40,492 nucleotides of DNA, from positions 1-40,492 of the forward strand of contig JADDQH010000020.1 in NCBI GenBank assembly GCA_016781485.1, written 5' to 3'. The notes beneath the pieces were generated by a model, which worked only from the letters and a program-made list of their open reading frames with translations, was not told the DNA's origin and made no database searches. The stretch's first letter is position 1. Every line of letters begins with the position of its first letter. This DNA is from Chloroflexota bacterium. GTDB lineage: Bacteria; Chloroflexota; Limnocylindria; Limnocylindrales; CSP1-4. The position numbers and the translations under genes are program-made. Below are positions 15,549-22,774 of this stretch, in pieces.

Positions 15549-16021
15549 CAGCCGGTCTTGTTGACGGGGGCCGGATCGACGGCATCGTCGAGGCCGCGAT
15601 CGACTGCCGCGTCGTGGAACCAAGGCGTGTAGCAGATGCCGATCAAAAGACCATCGGCGCTCAACAGCCGACTGATCGTCTGGTTCCACGGCTCGGTGCG
15701 CGGCCCGTGGATCAGCTGATGGCCGGAGTCTTCCAGTTCGCCGGCAGCAGCCGCGACGGCACCGGGGTCCGCGACCTCGAACTCCAGGGTCGCTTGAGGA
15801 ACCGGGATCTCGTCCGGCCAGTCCGGAGAGCCGAAGCACGCCTGCGCCGCCTCGGTCAACGGCCAGAGCCCGAGGTGCTTGACGCCTCCGAGCTTCTCGG
15901 TGAAGACATACTCCCCCTCCCCGCCCTCGAACGATAGTCCGAGCGCTCCGCTGTAGAAGGCGCGGGCTTGCGCCGGATCCCGGACGATGGGCGAGAAGCC
16001 CGCCACGAAGTCGATCCTCAT
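15548..16021 (-). CDS. VOC-fold (glyoxalase/bleomycin-resistance superfamily) protein
   Basis: A 157-residue protein with two betaalphabetabetabeta halves: FSPIVRDPAQARAFYSGALG is the characteristic first half, and ATLEFEVADPGAVAAAAGEL opens the second. Candidate metal ligands are scattered His/Glu residues such as KHLGLW and ATLEFEV. ATG 16021 has AAGGAG upstream on the minus strand. The stop overlaps the start of the GNAT gene, so the two form an operon. VOC members can be dioxygenases, isomerases or drug-binding proteins; no choice can be made. Confidence 0.85.
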   Translation of the reverse strand: MRIDFVAGFSPIVRDPAQARAFYSGALGLSFEGGEGEYVFTEKLGGVKHLGLWPLTEAAQACFGSPDWPDEIPVPQATLEFEVADPGAVAAAAGELEDSGHQLIHGPRTEPWNQTISRLLSADGLLIGICYTPWFHDAAVDRGLDDAVDPAPVNKTG

Positions 16022-16268
16022 CGCACACTCCTTTCTGTCGTCTGCTGTCTCGATCGAGGGGAGTCAGACGGAGGGTGTGAAGAGCCTATGGGTAGACGAT
16101 CTCACGCGCGTCCGTCGCGGTCACGCTGGTAGAGAGCCAGTCTCAGGGAAGGACTGCAGAAATACGTCGTTTGGGGGATGCACCTGACTCCAGCCCACGC
16201 ATAGCCTGCTACCGCCGAGCGCGAACGCAGCGGGCCGGTCGGAGGAAACGTCTGCGGAGGGGACGACT
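16022..16268. other. Divergent intergenic region
   Basis: It separates the VOC gene (minus) from the 1029-residue gene (plus) and should hold both promoters. Candidate -10 TAGCCT at 16202-16207 has no good -35 at 16-18 bases. No gene seen. Confidence 0.4.
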
Positions 16269-19200
16269 GTGATCCGACGACGCCCAGCATGGCGGTCGCT
16301 GCGCATCCTTTTCGCGGCGCTGATCCTTTCCGGAAGTGCGTCGTCTCCTGGGGCTGTCTTCGCCGCCCCCGCTGCCGACACTTTCGAGAGTGCGGCGCCC
16401 CTCGCCGGCGCGACGACGACGACGAAGATCAGCGCCCCCGCGTGGAAGTACCGTGACGAGGATCTCTACGTCCGGGTCAGCGTTTCGCCCATCCCAAACG
16501 GCGGCCGTGCGCGGATCTCGTCCTGGAGCGACGCGACGGGTGGCTCGCGCTACTGGTTGGAGGAGCGGGCCGTCGACCCGGCGACTGGCGTCGCGTCGTT
16601 CTCCGCACCGATCATGCCCATCGGCGTCAGCTGGCTCCAGGCCGAATTCCTCGGCACTGACTCCTACTCCCCGAGCCAGACCGCAGAGCGGACGCCGATC
16701 GACATCAGGCTCCGGCCGATGCGGATCACGGTCACGTCGACCGATCTCGTCGCCGATCAAGGTCAGTGGCTCGGCTTCCAGTACACGCTCGATCCGGTCC
16801 CGACCTGGAGCGGGGGATGGGTGACGATCACCGCGAACGGCGATCCGATCGGGACCGCGTGGGCGGACGACACGGGGACGATCGTCCCCGGTGTTCCGCT
16901 CCCGACCGGCGTGTACGAGATCCGTGCGAAGTACGCGGAGAGCGAGATGTACTCGGAAGCGACGAGCGCGGCGATCACGCAGACGATCGGCAACGTGACG
17001 CCCGCCCCCGGCACATTCACGATCGACTACGGAGCGAGCGCAACCAACAAGGCGACCGTGAAGATCCGTATCGCGGCGAACGACTCAGTCGGCGCCGTCG
17101 AGGAGGTGCGCATCGCGAACGACGGTACGGTGACCGACGGACTACTCGCGGCCGGGCGCACTTTCGCGTACTCGAGCGTGCTCGATTGGTCGCTCTCGGA
17201 CCCGCCCTGCGCGTGCGACGGGGATGGTCGACGCACGGTATGGGTCCAGTGGCGGCGTGCGGACGGCGAATGGTCGACGCCGATCGCCAGGTCGATCTAT
17301 TACGACACGGCGGCGCCTGCCGGGACGGTCGCGATCAACGGCGACGCTCCAACATTCGGCGACCCGTGGGTGTCGGGCGTCGTGCATGATCAAGTCCTCT
17401 CGCTCCGCGTCTCCGATCAGCCCGGTACGCCGGCACCTCGTCGCTGGTCGGTCTCGAACGACGGGATCCACTGGTTCGACCGGCGCTTCCCGAGCACTGG
17501 CTTCGGTGACTACGAGCATCTCTGGAACCCCGTCGTCTGGACTCATACGGGGACGGAGGATGGACCGAGGCAGGAGTGGGTGCGCTGGCAGGACGCGGCA
17601 GGGAATTGGTCCGCAACCGCACGAGACACGATCGTGCTCAGGAACGAATCCGTCGGGCGAGTGATCTTCAACGGTATCGAGCAGCCGGAAGGCGCGACCA
17701 CGACCGACAGCGCGATCGTTTGGCTTGAAGTCCCGGTGGACGTCGTCCCACCGACCGGCGTCAAGTCGGTCAGCGTAAGCAACGGGTTCGACAACCCCAG
17801 GAAGGCCTTCCCCTACAGCGACGACATGATCATCCGCTGGTCCCTGACGGACCCGACGTACGGTGGGTTCGACGGGGACGGGATCCGGAGCGTTCTGGTT
17901 TGGTGGCACGACAACGCGGGCCGGACATCCCAGCGCGGACAGGTCAACGTTTACCTCGATCGATCGGCGACGCTCGTCGCAGAGCCTCGCCAACTCCTCA
18001 CCCTCGACTCTTCGACCACACAGACGTCATCGGCGACCGTCTCGACCGATGTCCGCTGGACGCCGCCGCGCGGGACGAGTGCGACGGTCGGGTACGAGGC
18101 GCAGCAGAGCACTGACGGCGCGAGCTGGCAGACCGTCCCACTCGCCGCGACTCGGACGCCCCTCGCGATCCGCGCCGTCACCTCGGGCCACAACTATCGC
18201 TTCCGGACGCGGACCCTCGACGGCGTCTCCACATGGAAGACAGGCTCGTCGTTCCAGGTGAGGCCGGTGTCCGACAAGAGCAGCGCGATCAGCTATTCGG
18301 GTACCTGGCGGAGCGAGTCACGAACCAGCGCCATCGGAGGCTCGCTCAAGTACTCCACGACACGCCGCGCGTCGGCCACCTTCTCGTTCACGGGGATGGG
18401 GTTCGCATGGGTGGCACCACGAGGGCCGATCGGCGCGACCGCTTCCATCTCGGTCGACGGCGTATACGCCGGCAGTTTCCCGCTCTATTCCGTCGGCGGA
18501 TACGAGCCCCGGCGCGTCATCTTCAGCCGATCGTGGAAGTCCGCCGGGTCCCATCGCGTCAAGATCTGGAAGGACATGGAGGACGACTTCTCGCAACTCG
18601 TCGTCGACGGCTTCGTCGTCCTCAAGCCGCCGGACACCACTGCGCCCGTGGCGTCCCCGCCGACGCAGGACATCTCGCGAGGCAGCGGAGCGACCGTCGC
18701 CTGGGATCCCGCGACGGGGATCGCCGGTGTCCCGATCGACGTGAGGTGGCCGGCTGCCAGCGACTCCGGTGGCAGTGGCGTCGCCGGTTACGAGCTCGCA
18801 CGAAGCGTGAATGGCTCGGGGTTCGCGACGATCCAGTATGGGTCTTCGAGATCCAGACGGATCACCGTGAAGCCGGGGTCGATCTACCAATTCCGGGTCC
18901 GCGTCCGTGACGGCGCAGGTAATTGGTCCTCGCCTCGATACGGGCCCCGCTTCCTTGTTCGTGCGTACCAAGAGACGAGTGGCGCAGTGGCGTACGCCGG
19001 GGGGTGGTACCGGACGAGCGCGACGTCCTTGTTGTGGGGCGGCTACGCGAAATGGGCGAGCGGGAGTGGCGCGACGGCGAAGGTCACGGTCAACGGGGCC
19101 GTCGATGTCGCGTGGGTCTCCACGGGCGGTCCGACGATGGGGTCCGCGAACATCGTGGTCGACGGCGTTGCGGTCAAGGCCGCTGATGGATCCGCCAAAG

Positions 19201-19358
19201 TCTTCGACCTCTACGGCTCCACGGCGGCTTACCGCCGGATCGTCTACTCGAGGACGGTTTCCGCGAGCTCGAGTCACACGCTGAGCGTCAAGGTCCTCGG
19301 GACGGTAGGGCATCCCCGCGTCGACGTCGACGCTTTCATCGCGCTCATCAAGCAGTAG
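16269..19358 (+). CDS. Large secreted Ig-like/FN3 protein with two copies of a C-terminal beta-sandwich module
   Basis: A 1029-residue exported protein. GTG 16269 has GGAGGGG. The signal peptide runs to about AVFA-APAAD. Residues about 40-240 are two Ig-like repeats; about 245-560 hold three repeats of an OmpL47/Ig-type unit, each ending in a W-D-A-A/N-G signature (WVRWQDAAGNWSATARDTIV). FN3-like domains lie at about 568-666 and 795-900. After each FN3 comes the same module seen at the end of the 981-residue protein: about 668-791 (ISYSGTWRSESRTSAIGGSL ... VVDGFVVLK) and about 900-1029 (VAYAGGWYRTSATSLLWGGY ... VDVDAFIAL). No enzyme motif. Likely an adhesin or glycan-binding surface protein; function inferred only from fold. 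Confidence 0.85.
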   Translation: MIRRRPAWRSLRILFAALILSGSASSPGAVFAAPAADTFESAAPLAGATTTTKISAPAWKYRDEDLYVRVSVSPIPNGGRARISSWSDATGGSRYWLEERAVDPATGVASFSAPIMPIGVSWLQAEFLGTDSYSPSQTAERTPIDIRLRPMRITVTSTDLVADQGQWLGFQYTLDPVPTWSGGWVTITANGDPIGTAWADDTGTIVPGVPLPTGVYEIRAKYAESEMYSEATSAAITQTIGNVTPAPGTFTIDYGASATNKATVKIRIAANDSVGAVEEVRIANDGTVTDGLLAAGRTFAYSSVLDWSLSDPPCACDGDGRRTVWVQWRRADGEWSTPIARSIYYDTAAPAGTVAINGDAPTFGDPWVSGVVHDQVLSLRVSDQPGTPAPRRWSVSNDGIHWFDRRFPSTGFGDYEHLWNPVVWTHTGTEDGPRQEWVRWQDAAGNWSATARDTIVLRNESVGRVIFNGIEQPEGATTTDSAIVWLEVPVDVVPPTGVKSVSVSNGFDNPRKAFPYSDDMIIRWSLTDPTYGGFDGDGIRSVLVWWHDNAGRTSQRGQVNVYLDRSATLVAEPRQLLTLDSSTTQTSSATVSTDVRWTPPRGTSATVGYEAQQSTDGASWQTVPLAATRTPLAIRAVTSGHNYRFRTRTLDGVSTWKTGSSFQVRPVSDKSSAISYSGTWRSESRTSAIGGSLKYSTTRRASATFSFTGMGFAWVAPRGPIGATASISVDGVYAGSFPLYSVGGYEPRRVIFSRSWKSAGSHRVKIWKDMEDDFSQLVVDGFVVLKPPDTTAPVASPPTQDISRGSGATVAWDPATGIAGVPIDVRWPAASDSGGSGVAGYELARSVNGSGFATIQYGSSRSRRITVKPGSIYQFRVRVRDGAGNWSSPRYGPRFLVRAYQETSGAVAYAGGWYRTSATSLLWGGYAKWASGSGATAKVTVNGAVDVAWVSTGGPTMGSANIVVDGVAVKAADGSAKVFDLYGSTAAYRRIVYSRTVSASSSHTLSVKVLGTVGHPRVDVDAFIALIKQ

Positions 19359-19459
19359 GAGCTTTGCGCGCGCGAGAAATAGCGCGAGCAGGCCGCAGCT
19401 ACGACACTGGACCGACTTGGCGCCCGCTCGCTTACGCCGCAGTGTCCAGTCCGTGGCGA

Positions 19460-19792
19460 GCATCGCGTAGGTGAGCTCGTCGGTCCATCCCTACACCAGC
19501 TCGTCCTGCTGTTGTGGATCGTCCGCTTCCGCGGCCGCACGCCTATCATCGCGTGGCTCTGGATCTCCGTAGCCCTCGTGCTCGTCCCCATCGTGACGCA
19601 CGGCAACGTCGGCTTCGTCCAGTGGAGCTACCGGTTCTGCTGGATGTGCTCCCGCTGCTCGTGGTGATGCTGGGCCTTCTGTGGCGAGATCGCATCCCGG
19701 GCCTGGCGAAGGCGGTGATCGTTGCCTCCATCGCCGTCCAAGCCTACGGCGGGTGGGCAACGACGGTGCTCAAGGATTTCGCCGGGTACTGA
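19460..19792 (+). pseudogene. C-terminal remnant of a polytopic membrane protein, frameshifted
   Basis: Two frames join into one membrane protein. The first (about 19460-19640) reads LHQLVLLLWIVRFRGRTPII, AWLWISVALVLVPIVTHGNV, GFVQWSYRF, then goes off-family. The second (about 19640-19792) continues LLDVLPLLVVMLGLLWRDRI, IVASIAVQAYGGWATTVLKD and stops at 19792. One frameshift lies near 19640. The QWSYRFLLDVLP junction resembles the C-terminal end of large membrane glycosyltransferase-like proteins. The 5' bulk of such a gene is missing: the 1029-residue gene ends only 100 bases upstream. Followed 11 bases later by the DUF2243 gene. Confidence 0.55.
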
Positions 19793-19803
19793 CTCGAGGA
19801 GAT

Positions 19804-20355
19804 ATGAGCACGGGAGAAGCAAGCGGAAGGCGGGGTCACGCGGAACGCCGACCCGATGAGCAGGCATCACATGGCGACCGACGATCTCGTGGCTCGCTCG
19901 CGCTGGCGGCGATCGTGCTGGGACTCGGGATCGGCGGGTTCTTCGACGGGATCGTGCTCCACCAGATCCTCCAGTGGCACCACATGGTCAGCACGCGCAA
20001 CCCACCTGACACCCTCGCCGACCTGCGACTCAACACCGTTGCGGACGGCCTGTTCCACGCCGCAGCGTGGATCGTGACCGTCGTCGGGATCGTCTTGCTC
20101 GCGCGCGCGAATGGCGAGGCGAGGAGCCGGGGTGGAGGGCGTCGGTTGCTCGGCGGCATCCTTATCGGCTGGGGACTGTTCAACCTCCTGGATGGCGTCG
20201 TCGACCACCATCTGCTGAACCTCCACCACGTCCGTCCCGGCCCCAACGAGCTGCTGTACGACGTCGGATTCCTCGCGTGGGGAGCGGTGATGCTCGTCGT
20301 CGGGTCGGCGCTGATCCGTCGACGGGAGGTCGAACGCGAGGTCGAACCGGGTTGA
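19804..20355 (+). CDS. DUF2243 membrane protein
   Basis: A 183-residue integral membrane protein with four spans. The family signature GLGIGGFFDGIVLHQILQWH opens span 1 and is repeated in a divergent form before span 3-4 (GWGLFNLLDGVVDHHLLNLH), giving an internal duplication with paired His residues (LHQ/WHHM and DHHLLNLHHV) that could bind metal or haem. Function is not known to me. ATG 19804 has GAGGAGAT. The N-terminal 30 residues are polar and basic. Confidence 0.85.
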   Translation: MSTGEASGRRGHAERRPDEQASHGDRRSRGSLALAAIVLGLGIGGFFDGIVLHQILQWHHMVSTRNPPDTLADLRLNTVADGLFHAAAWIVTVVGIVLLARANGEARSRGGGRRLLGGILIGWGLFNLLDGVVDHHLLNLHHVRPGPNELLYDVGFLAWGAVMLVVGSALIRRREVEREVEPG

Positions 20356-20476
20356 ACTTTTCTCGCCCGTCGCGTAAGAGCAGTGAGAGGTCGACGGCGT
20401 TCGCCGCCCAGACGTTTCCCGCGCGTGGAGCCGCATCCGGGAGGTGCGAGCCACCAGCGGGGAGCGAGTCCAAATG

Positions 20477-20511
20477 GAAAGGCCCCGGGTCTGGGGTCCC
20501 CGAGGCCTTTC
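20477..20511 (-). terminator. Strong hairpin terminator, possibly bidirectional
   Basis: GAAAGGCCCCGGG (20477-20489) pairs with CCCGAGGCCTTTC (20499-20511): 13 positions with one mismatch and a 9-base loop. It lies 22 bases past the stop of the minus-strand repeat protein and 120 bases past the plus-strand DUF2243 stop. The A/T-rich outer ends of the stem give a short T stretch on both strands. Confidence 0.7.
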
Positions 20512-20532
20512 GCGTGGAGGGTGCGGCGAGGG

Positions 20533-21162
20533 CTAGGGGTTGCGGCAGGACACCTCGCGGCCGTCCGGGGTGCCGTCACGGTCCGTGTCGGGGACGTTCG
20601 GCAGGCAGCTCTTGGCGAACTCGCCGGCGGTCGCGAGCCCGTCGCGATCGTTGTCCTCGCGGCCATCCGGGATGGCGTCACGGTCGGTGTCGGCGACCAC
20701 GGGGTTGAACCGCGCGATGAACTCCTGCGCCGTCCTGAGGCCGTCGTTGTCGTTGTCCTCGCGGGCGTCGCTGATGCCGTCGCCGTCGGTGTCGGCCACG
20801 TTCGGGTTGAACCGGGCGACGAACTCCTGCGCGTTCTTCAGCCCGTCCCGGTCGTTGTCCTCATGGCCGTCGCGGACGCCGTCGCGGTCGGTGTCGGCCA
20901 CGACGGGGTTCATCTTCGAGACGAACTCCTGGGCCGTCCTGAGCCCGTCCGCGTCGTTGTCCTCGCGGGCGTCGGTGATGCCGTCCTTATCGGTGTCCGC
21001 GACGACGGGGTTGAGCCGGGCCACGTACTCCTGCGCGTTCGTGAGCCCGTCGCGGTCGGGGTCTGCGTTCGGGTCATAGGCGAACGCCGCCGCCGGGGCG
21101 AGGAGCGCGAGCGCGGTGGTGGACAACAGGAGCGCTTTTCCGATCGATCGCACGATGCGCAT
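20533..21162 (-). CDS. Secreted thrombospondin-type-3-like calcium-binding repeat protein
   Basis: A 209-residue exported protein. The signal peptide MRIVRSIGKALLLSTTALAL ends AAAFA-YDPN. The mature part is five tandem units of about 34 residues, each built from DxDxDGL, AQEF/Y, NPVVADTD, DGxxD and ending xE. These Asp-rich loops are calcium sites in thrombospondin type 3 repeats. The last unit differs (KSCLPNVPDTD ... VSCRNP) and has two cysteines that could form a closing disulfide. ATG 21162 has AGAAGAGG. The protein has no anchor, so it is probably released or held by another surface component; role as a calcium-rigid spacer is inferred. Confidence 0.85.
   Translation of the reverse strand: MRIVRSIGKALLLSTTALALLAPAAAFAYDPNADPDRDGLTNAQEYVARLNPVVADTDKDGITDAREDNDADGLRTAQEFVSKMNPVVADTDRDGVRDGHEDNDRDGLKNAQEFVARFNPNVADTDGDGISDAREDNDNDGLRTAQEFIARFNPVVADTDRDAIPDGREDNDRDGLATAGEFAKSCLPNVPDTDRDGTPDGREVSCRNP
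20540..21085 (-). repeat. Five tandem approx. 102-bp coding repeats
   Basis: The coding sequence of the thrombospondin-3-like protein consists of five approx. 102-bp units with high nucleotide identity, visible as recurring GTTGTCCTCGCGGGCGTC and GTCGGTGTCGGCCACGA blocks on the plus strand. Such arrays can change copy number by slippage or recombination. Confidence 0.75.
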
Positions 21163-21280
21163 ACCTCTTCTAGAGCCCGTTCGGGCCAGGTCGAGAGCGG
21201 CGGGCCGCTCGAGGGGCTGCGTCGAGGCCGGGTGGGGGCGGCGTCGACGCTTGGGCGCGCGTCCCTGTGACGCGGCCGTG

Positions 21281-21310
21281 ACCTTAGCGGACGAAAAACC
21301 GCCTTGTCAC
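21281..21310 (-). promoter_or_regulatory. Candidate promoter for the thrombospondin-3-like gene
   Basis: On the minus strand GTGACA (21310-21305) is followed after 18 bases by TAAGGT (21286-21281). It would give a leader of about 110 bases. Boxes are moderate matches. Confidence 0.35.
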
Positions 21311-21441
21311 CCCCCAAAATGGGCTAGTAGCTGACGGAGCGCACCGACTGCTCGCGACGGGGCCCGTTCCGCTGGCGCCTGGAGAAGAGGTCGATCGAGC
21401 GGTCGGTTCTGCTCGCGCCGCGCTCGACACACGCGCGAACC

Positions 21442-21470
21442 TTGCCCGCACTGCCCCCGGCCGCTACCAT
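21442..21470 (+). promoter_or_regulatory. Promoter of the cobalamin operon
   Basis: TTGCCC (21442-21447), a 17-base spacer, then TACCAT (21465-21470). Transcription would begin near 21477, just before the riboswitch. Confidence 0.5.
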
Positions 21471-21477
21471 CCGCCTT

Positions 21478-21603
21478 CCAATCGAATAGGGCAGAGGCGC
21501 CCTCGCCGAAAGGCAGGGCTGAAACGGGGAAGACCGGTGTGAGGCCGGCGCTGTCCCGCAACTGTATCCACCGAGTGGTGGGAGCCAGGCTACCGGCCGC
21601 TGT
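21478..21603 (+). promoter_or_regulatory. Cobalamin (adenosylcobalamin) riboswitch
   Basis: The conserved core is clear: GAAACGGGGAAGACCGGTGT, then GCCGGCGCTGTCCCGCAACT, then the B12 box AGCCAGGCTACCGGCC at 21583-21598. The order and spacing fit the cobalamin riboswitch family, which lowers expression of transport and synthesis genes when B12 is plentiful. It precedes btuF by about 140 bases of expression platform. Exact ends are estimated. Confidence 0.92.
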
Positions 21604-21742
21604 CCGAACGCTGCAGCCTTCGAGTGAGAGGCGAACGCCGTCCGGACCTCCGGAACCACGACTCGTCCGCCCGATCTCTGAGGTCCCTCTTCGGGTGGGC
21701 TTCGGCTGCAGTACCAGCAACCGTTGCCCGAGGAGGTGACCA
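21604..21742 (+). promoter_or_regulatory. Expression platform between riboswitch and btuF
   Basis: Two long-range pairings are visible. CTGCAGCC (21611-21618) is complementary to GGCTGCAG (21704-21711). ACCTCC (21646-21651) is the perfect complement of GGAGGT (21732-21737), which is the btuF ribosome site. These pairings cross, so they would compete or form a pseudoknot. This suggests translational control. The ACCT also forms the loop of a small CCGG hairpin (21643-21654). Confidence 0.4.
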
Positions 21743-22774
21743 GTGCTCCGTTCCCGCCCCCTCTCCGCACTCCTTGCCGTATGGCTCGCTCTCGTCGGCT
21801 GCACGGCAGCTCCTGCTGCTGCGCCGACGGCCTCCACTGCCGTTCCCACCCCGGCCACAGCGGCGGCGACGGCGGCGGCGTCCGCAACGACTGCTGCATC
21901 CGCCACTGCGTCTGCAGCGACCACCGAAAGTCCGAGCCCGACAGCGGCGGGCGCCGCCTACCCGCTCACAGTCACCGATGACGCGGGTAGGTCGGTCACG
22001 ATCGAGGGACCACCCGAGCGCATCGTCTCCGCGGCACCGAGCGCGACGGAGCTCGCATTCGCGGTCGGGCTCGGGGATGCCGTGGTCGCGGTCGACAAGT
22101 TCTCCAACTACCCGCCCGAAGCCGCGGAGCGAGAGTCGATCGGGAGCTATATCGAGCCGGATCTGGAAGCGATCGTCGGCGCCCGACCCGACCTCGTCCT
22201 CGTCCCGGGCTTCGCGGTCGCCGAGGTCGTCCCGACCCTGGAGAAGCGGGGGCTGACCGTCCTCGTGCTCGACGCCACGGACATCGAGGGCGTGTACGCG
22301 AACATCGAGCTGCTGGGGCAGGTCGGGGGGCGCGAGGAGGAGGCGGCTGCGCTCGTCGAGGATCTCCGTTCGCGGGTGGCGAACGTGGAACAGGCCGTCG
22401 CCCGAGCCGAACGGGTCCGGACGTTCTACGAGATCGACCCCACGCTCTACACCGCTGGTCCCGGGAGCTTCATCGACGACGTCATCCGCCGCGCCGGCGG
22501 AACGAACATCGCCGGTGATGCCAAGACCGAGTACCCCCAGCTGAGCTCCGAGCAGGTGGTCGCCGCGGACCCGCAGGTGATCATCCTCGGCGACGAAGGG
22601 GCCGGCGTCTCCCCGAAGGCGGTGAAGGAGCGGGCCGGGTGGTCGAAGATCGCCGCGGTGCAGGAGGACCGGATCTACAAGATCGACCCGGACATCGGGT
22701 CGCGCCCGGGGCCGCGTATCGTCGACGCCCTCGAGCAGGTGGCACGATTCCTGCACCCTGACCTGTTCCCGTGA
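21743..22774 (+). CDS. btuF: Corrinoid ABC transporter substrate-binding lipoprotein (BtuF-like)
   Basis: A 343-residue lipoprotein. The signal peptide ends in the lipobox LVGC (Cys20). A long Ala/Thr/Ser/Pro linker to about residue 70 tethers the globular domain. The type-III binding fold (Peripla_BP_2) begins VTDDAGRSVTIEGPPERIVS, with APSATELAFAVGLGDAVVAV and PDLEAIVGARPDLVLV. GTG 21743 has AGGAGGTGA, and this site can pair with an upstream ACCTCC. It captures B12 or other corrinoids outside the membrane for BtuCD. Haem/siderophore binding proteins share the fold; riboswitch and neighbours settle the assignment. Confidence 0.93.
   Translation: MLRSRPLSALLAVWLALVGCTAAPAAAPTASTAVPTPATAAATAAASATTAASATASAATTESPSPTAAGAAYPLTVTDDAGRSVTIEGPPERIVSAAPSATELAFAVGLGDAVVAVDKFSNYPPEAAERESIGSYIEPDLEAIVGARPDLVLVPGFAVAEVVPTLEKRGLTVLVLDATDIEGVYANIELLGQVGGREEEAAALVEDLRSRVANVEQAVARAERVRTFYEIDPTLYTAGPGSFIDDVIRRAGGTNIAGDAKTEYPQLSSEQVVAADPQVIILGDEGAGVSPKAVKERAGWSKIAAVQEDRIYKIDPDIGSRPGPRIVDALEQVARFLHPDLFP

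Noticed and set aside
13876-15585. Minus-strand 569-residue frame
   Set aside because: Antisense over the 255-residue gene and upstream of the GNAT gene; Arg/Ala/Gly-rich with no motif.
19400-19452. GACACTG / CAGTGTC inverted arms as a terminator for the 1029-residue gene
   Set aside because: Only 7 bp with a loop of about 30 bases; no T-run. Too weak.
20383-21270. Plus-strand 295-residue Val/Gly-rich repetitive frame
   Set aside because: Mirror of the thrombospondin-3-like repeats; repeats on the antisense frame follow automatically. The minus frame has a signal peptide and start site.
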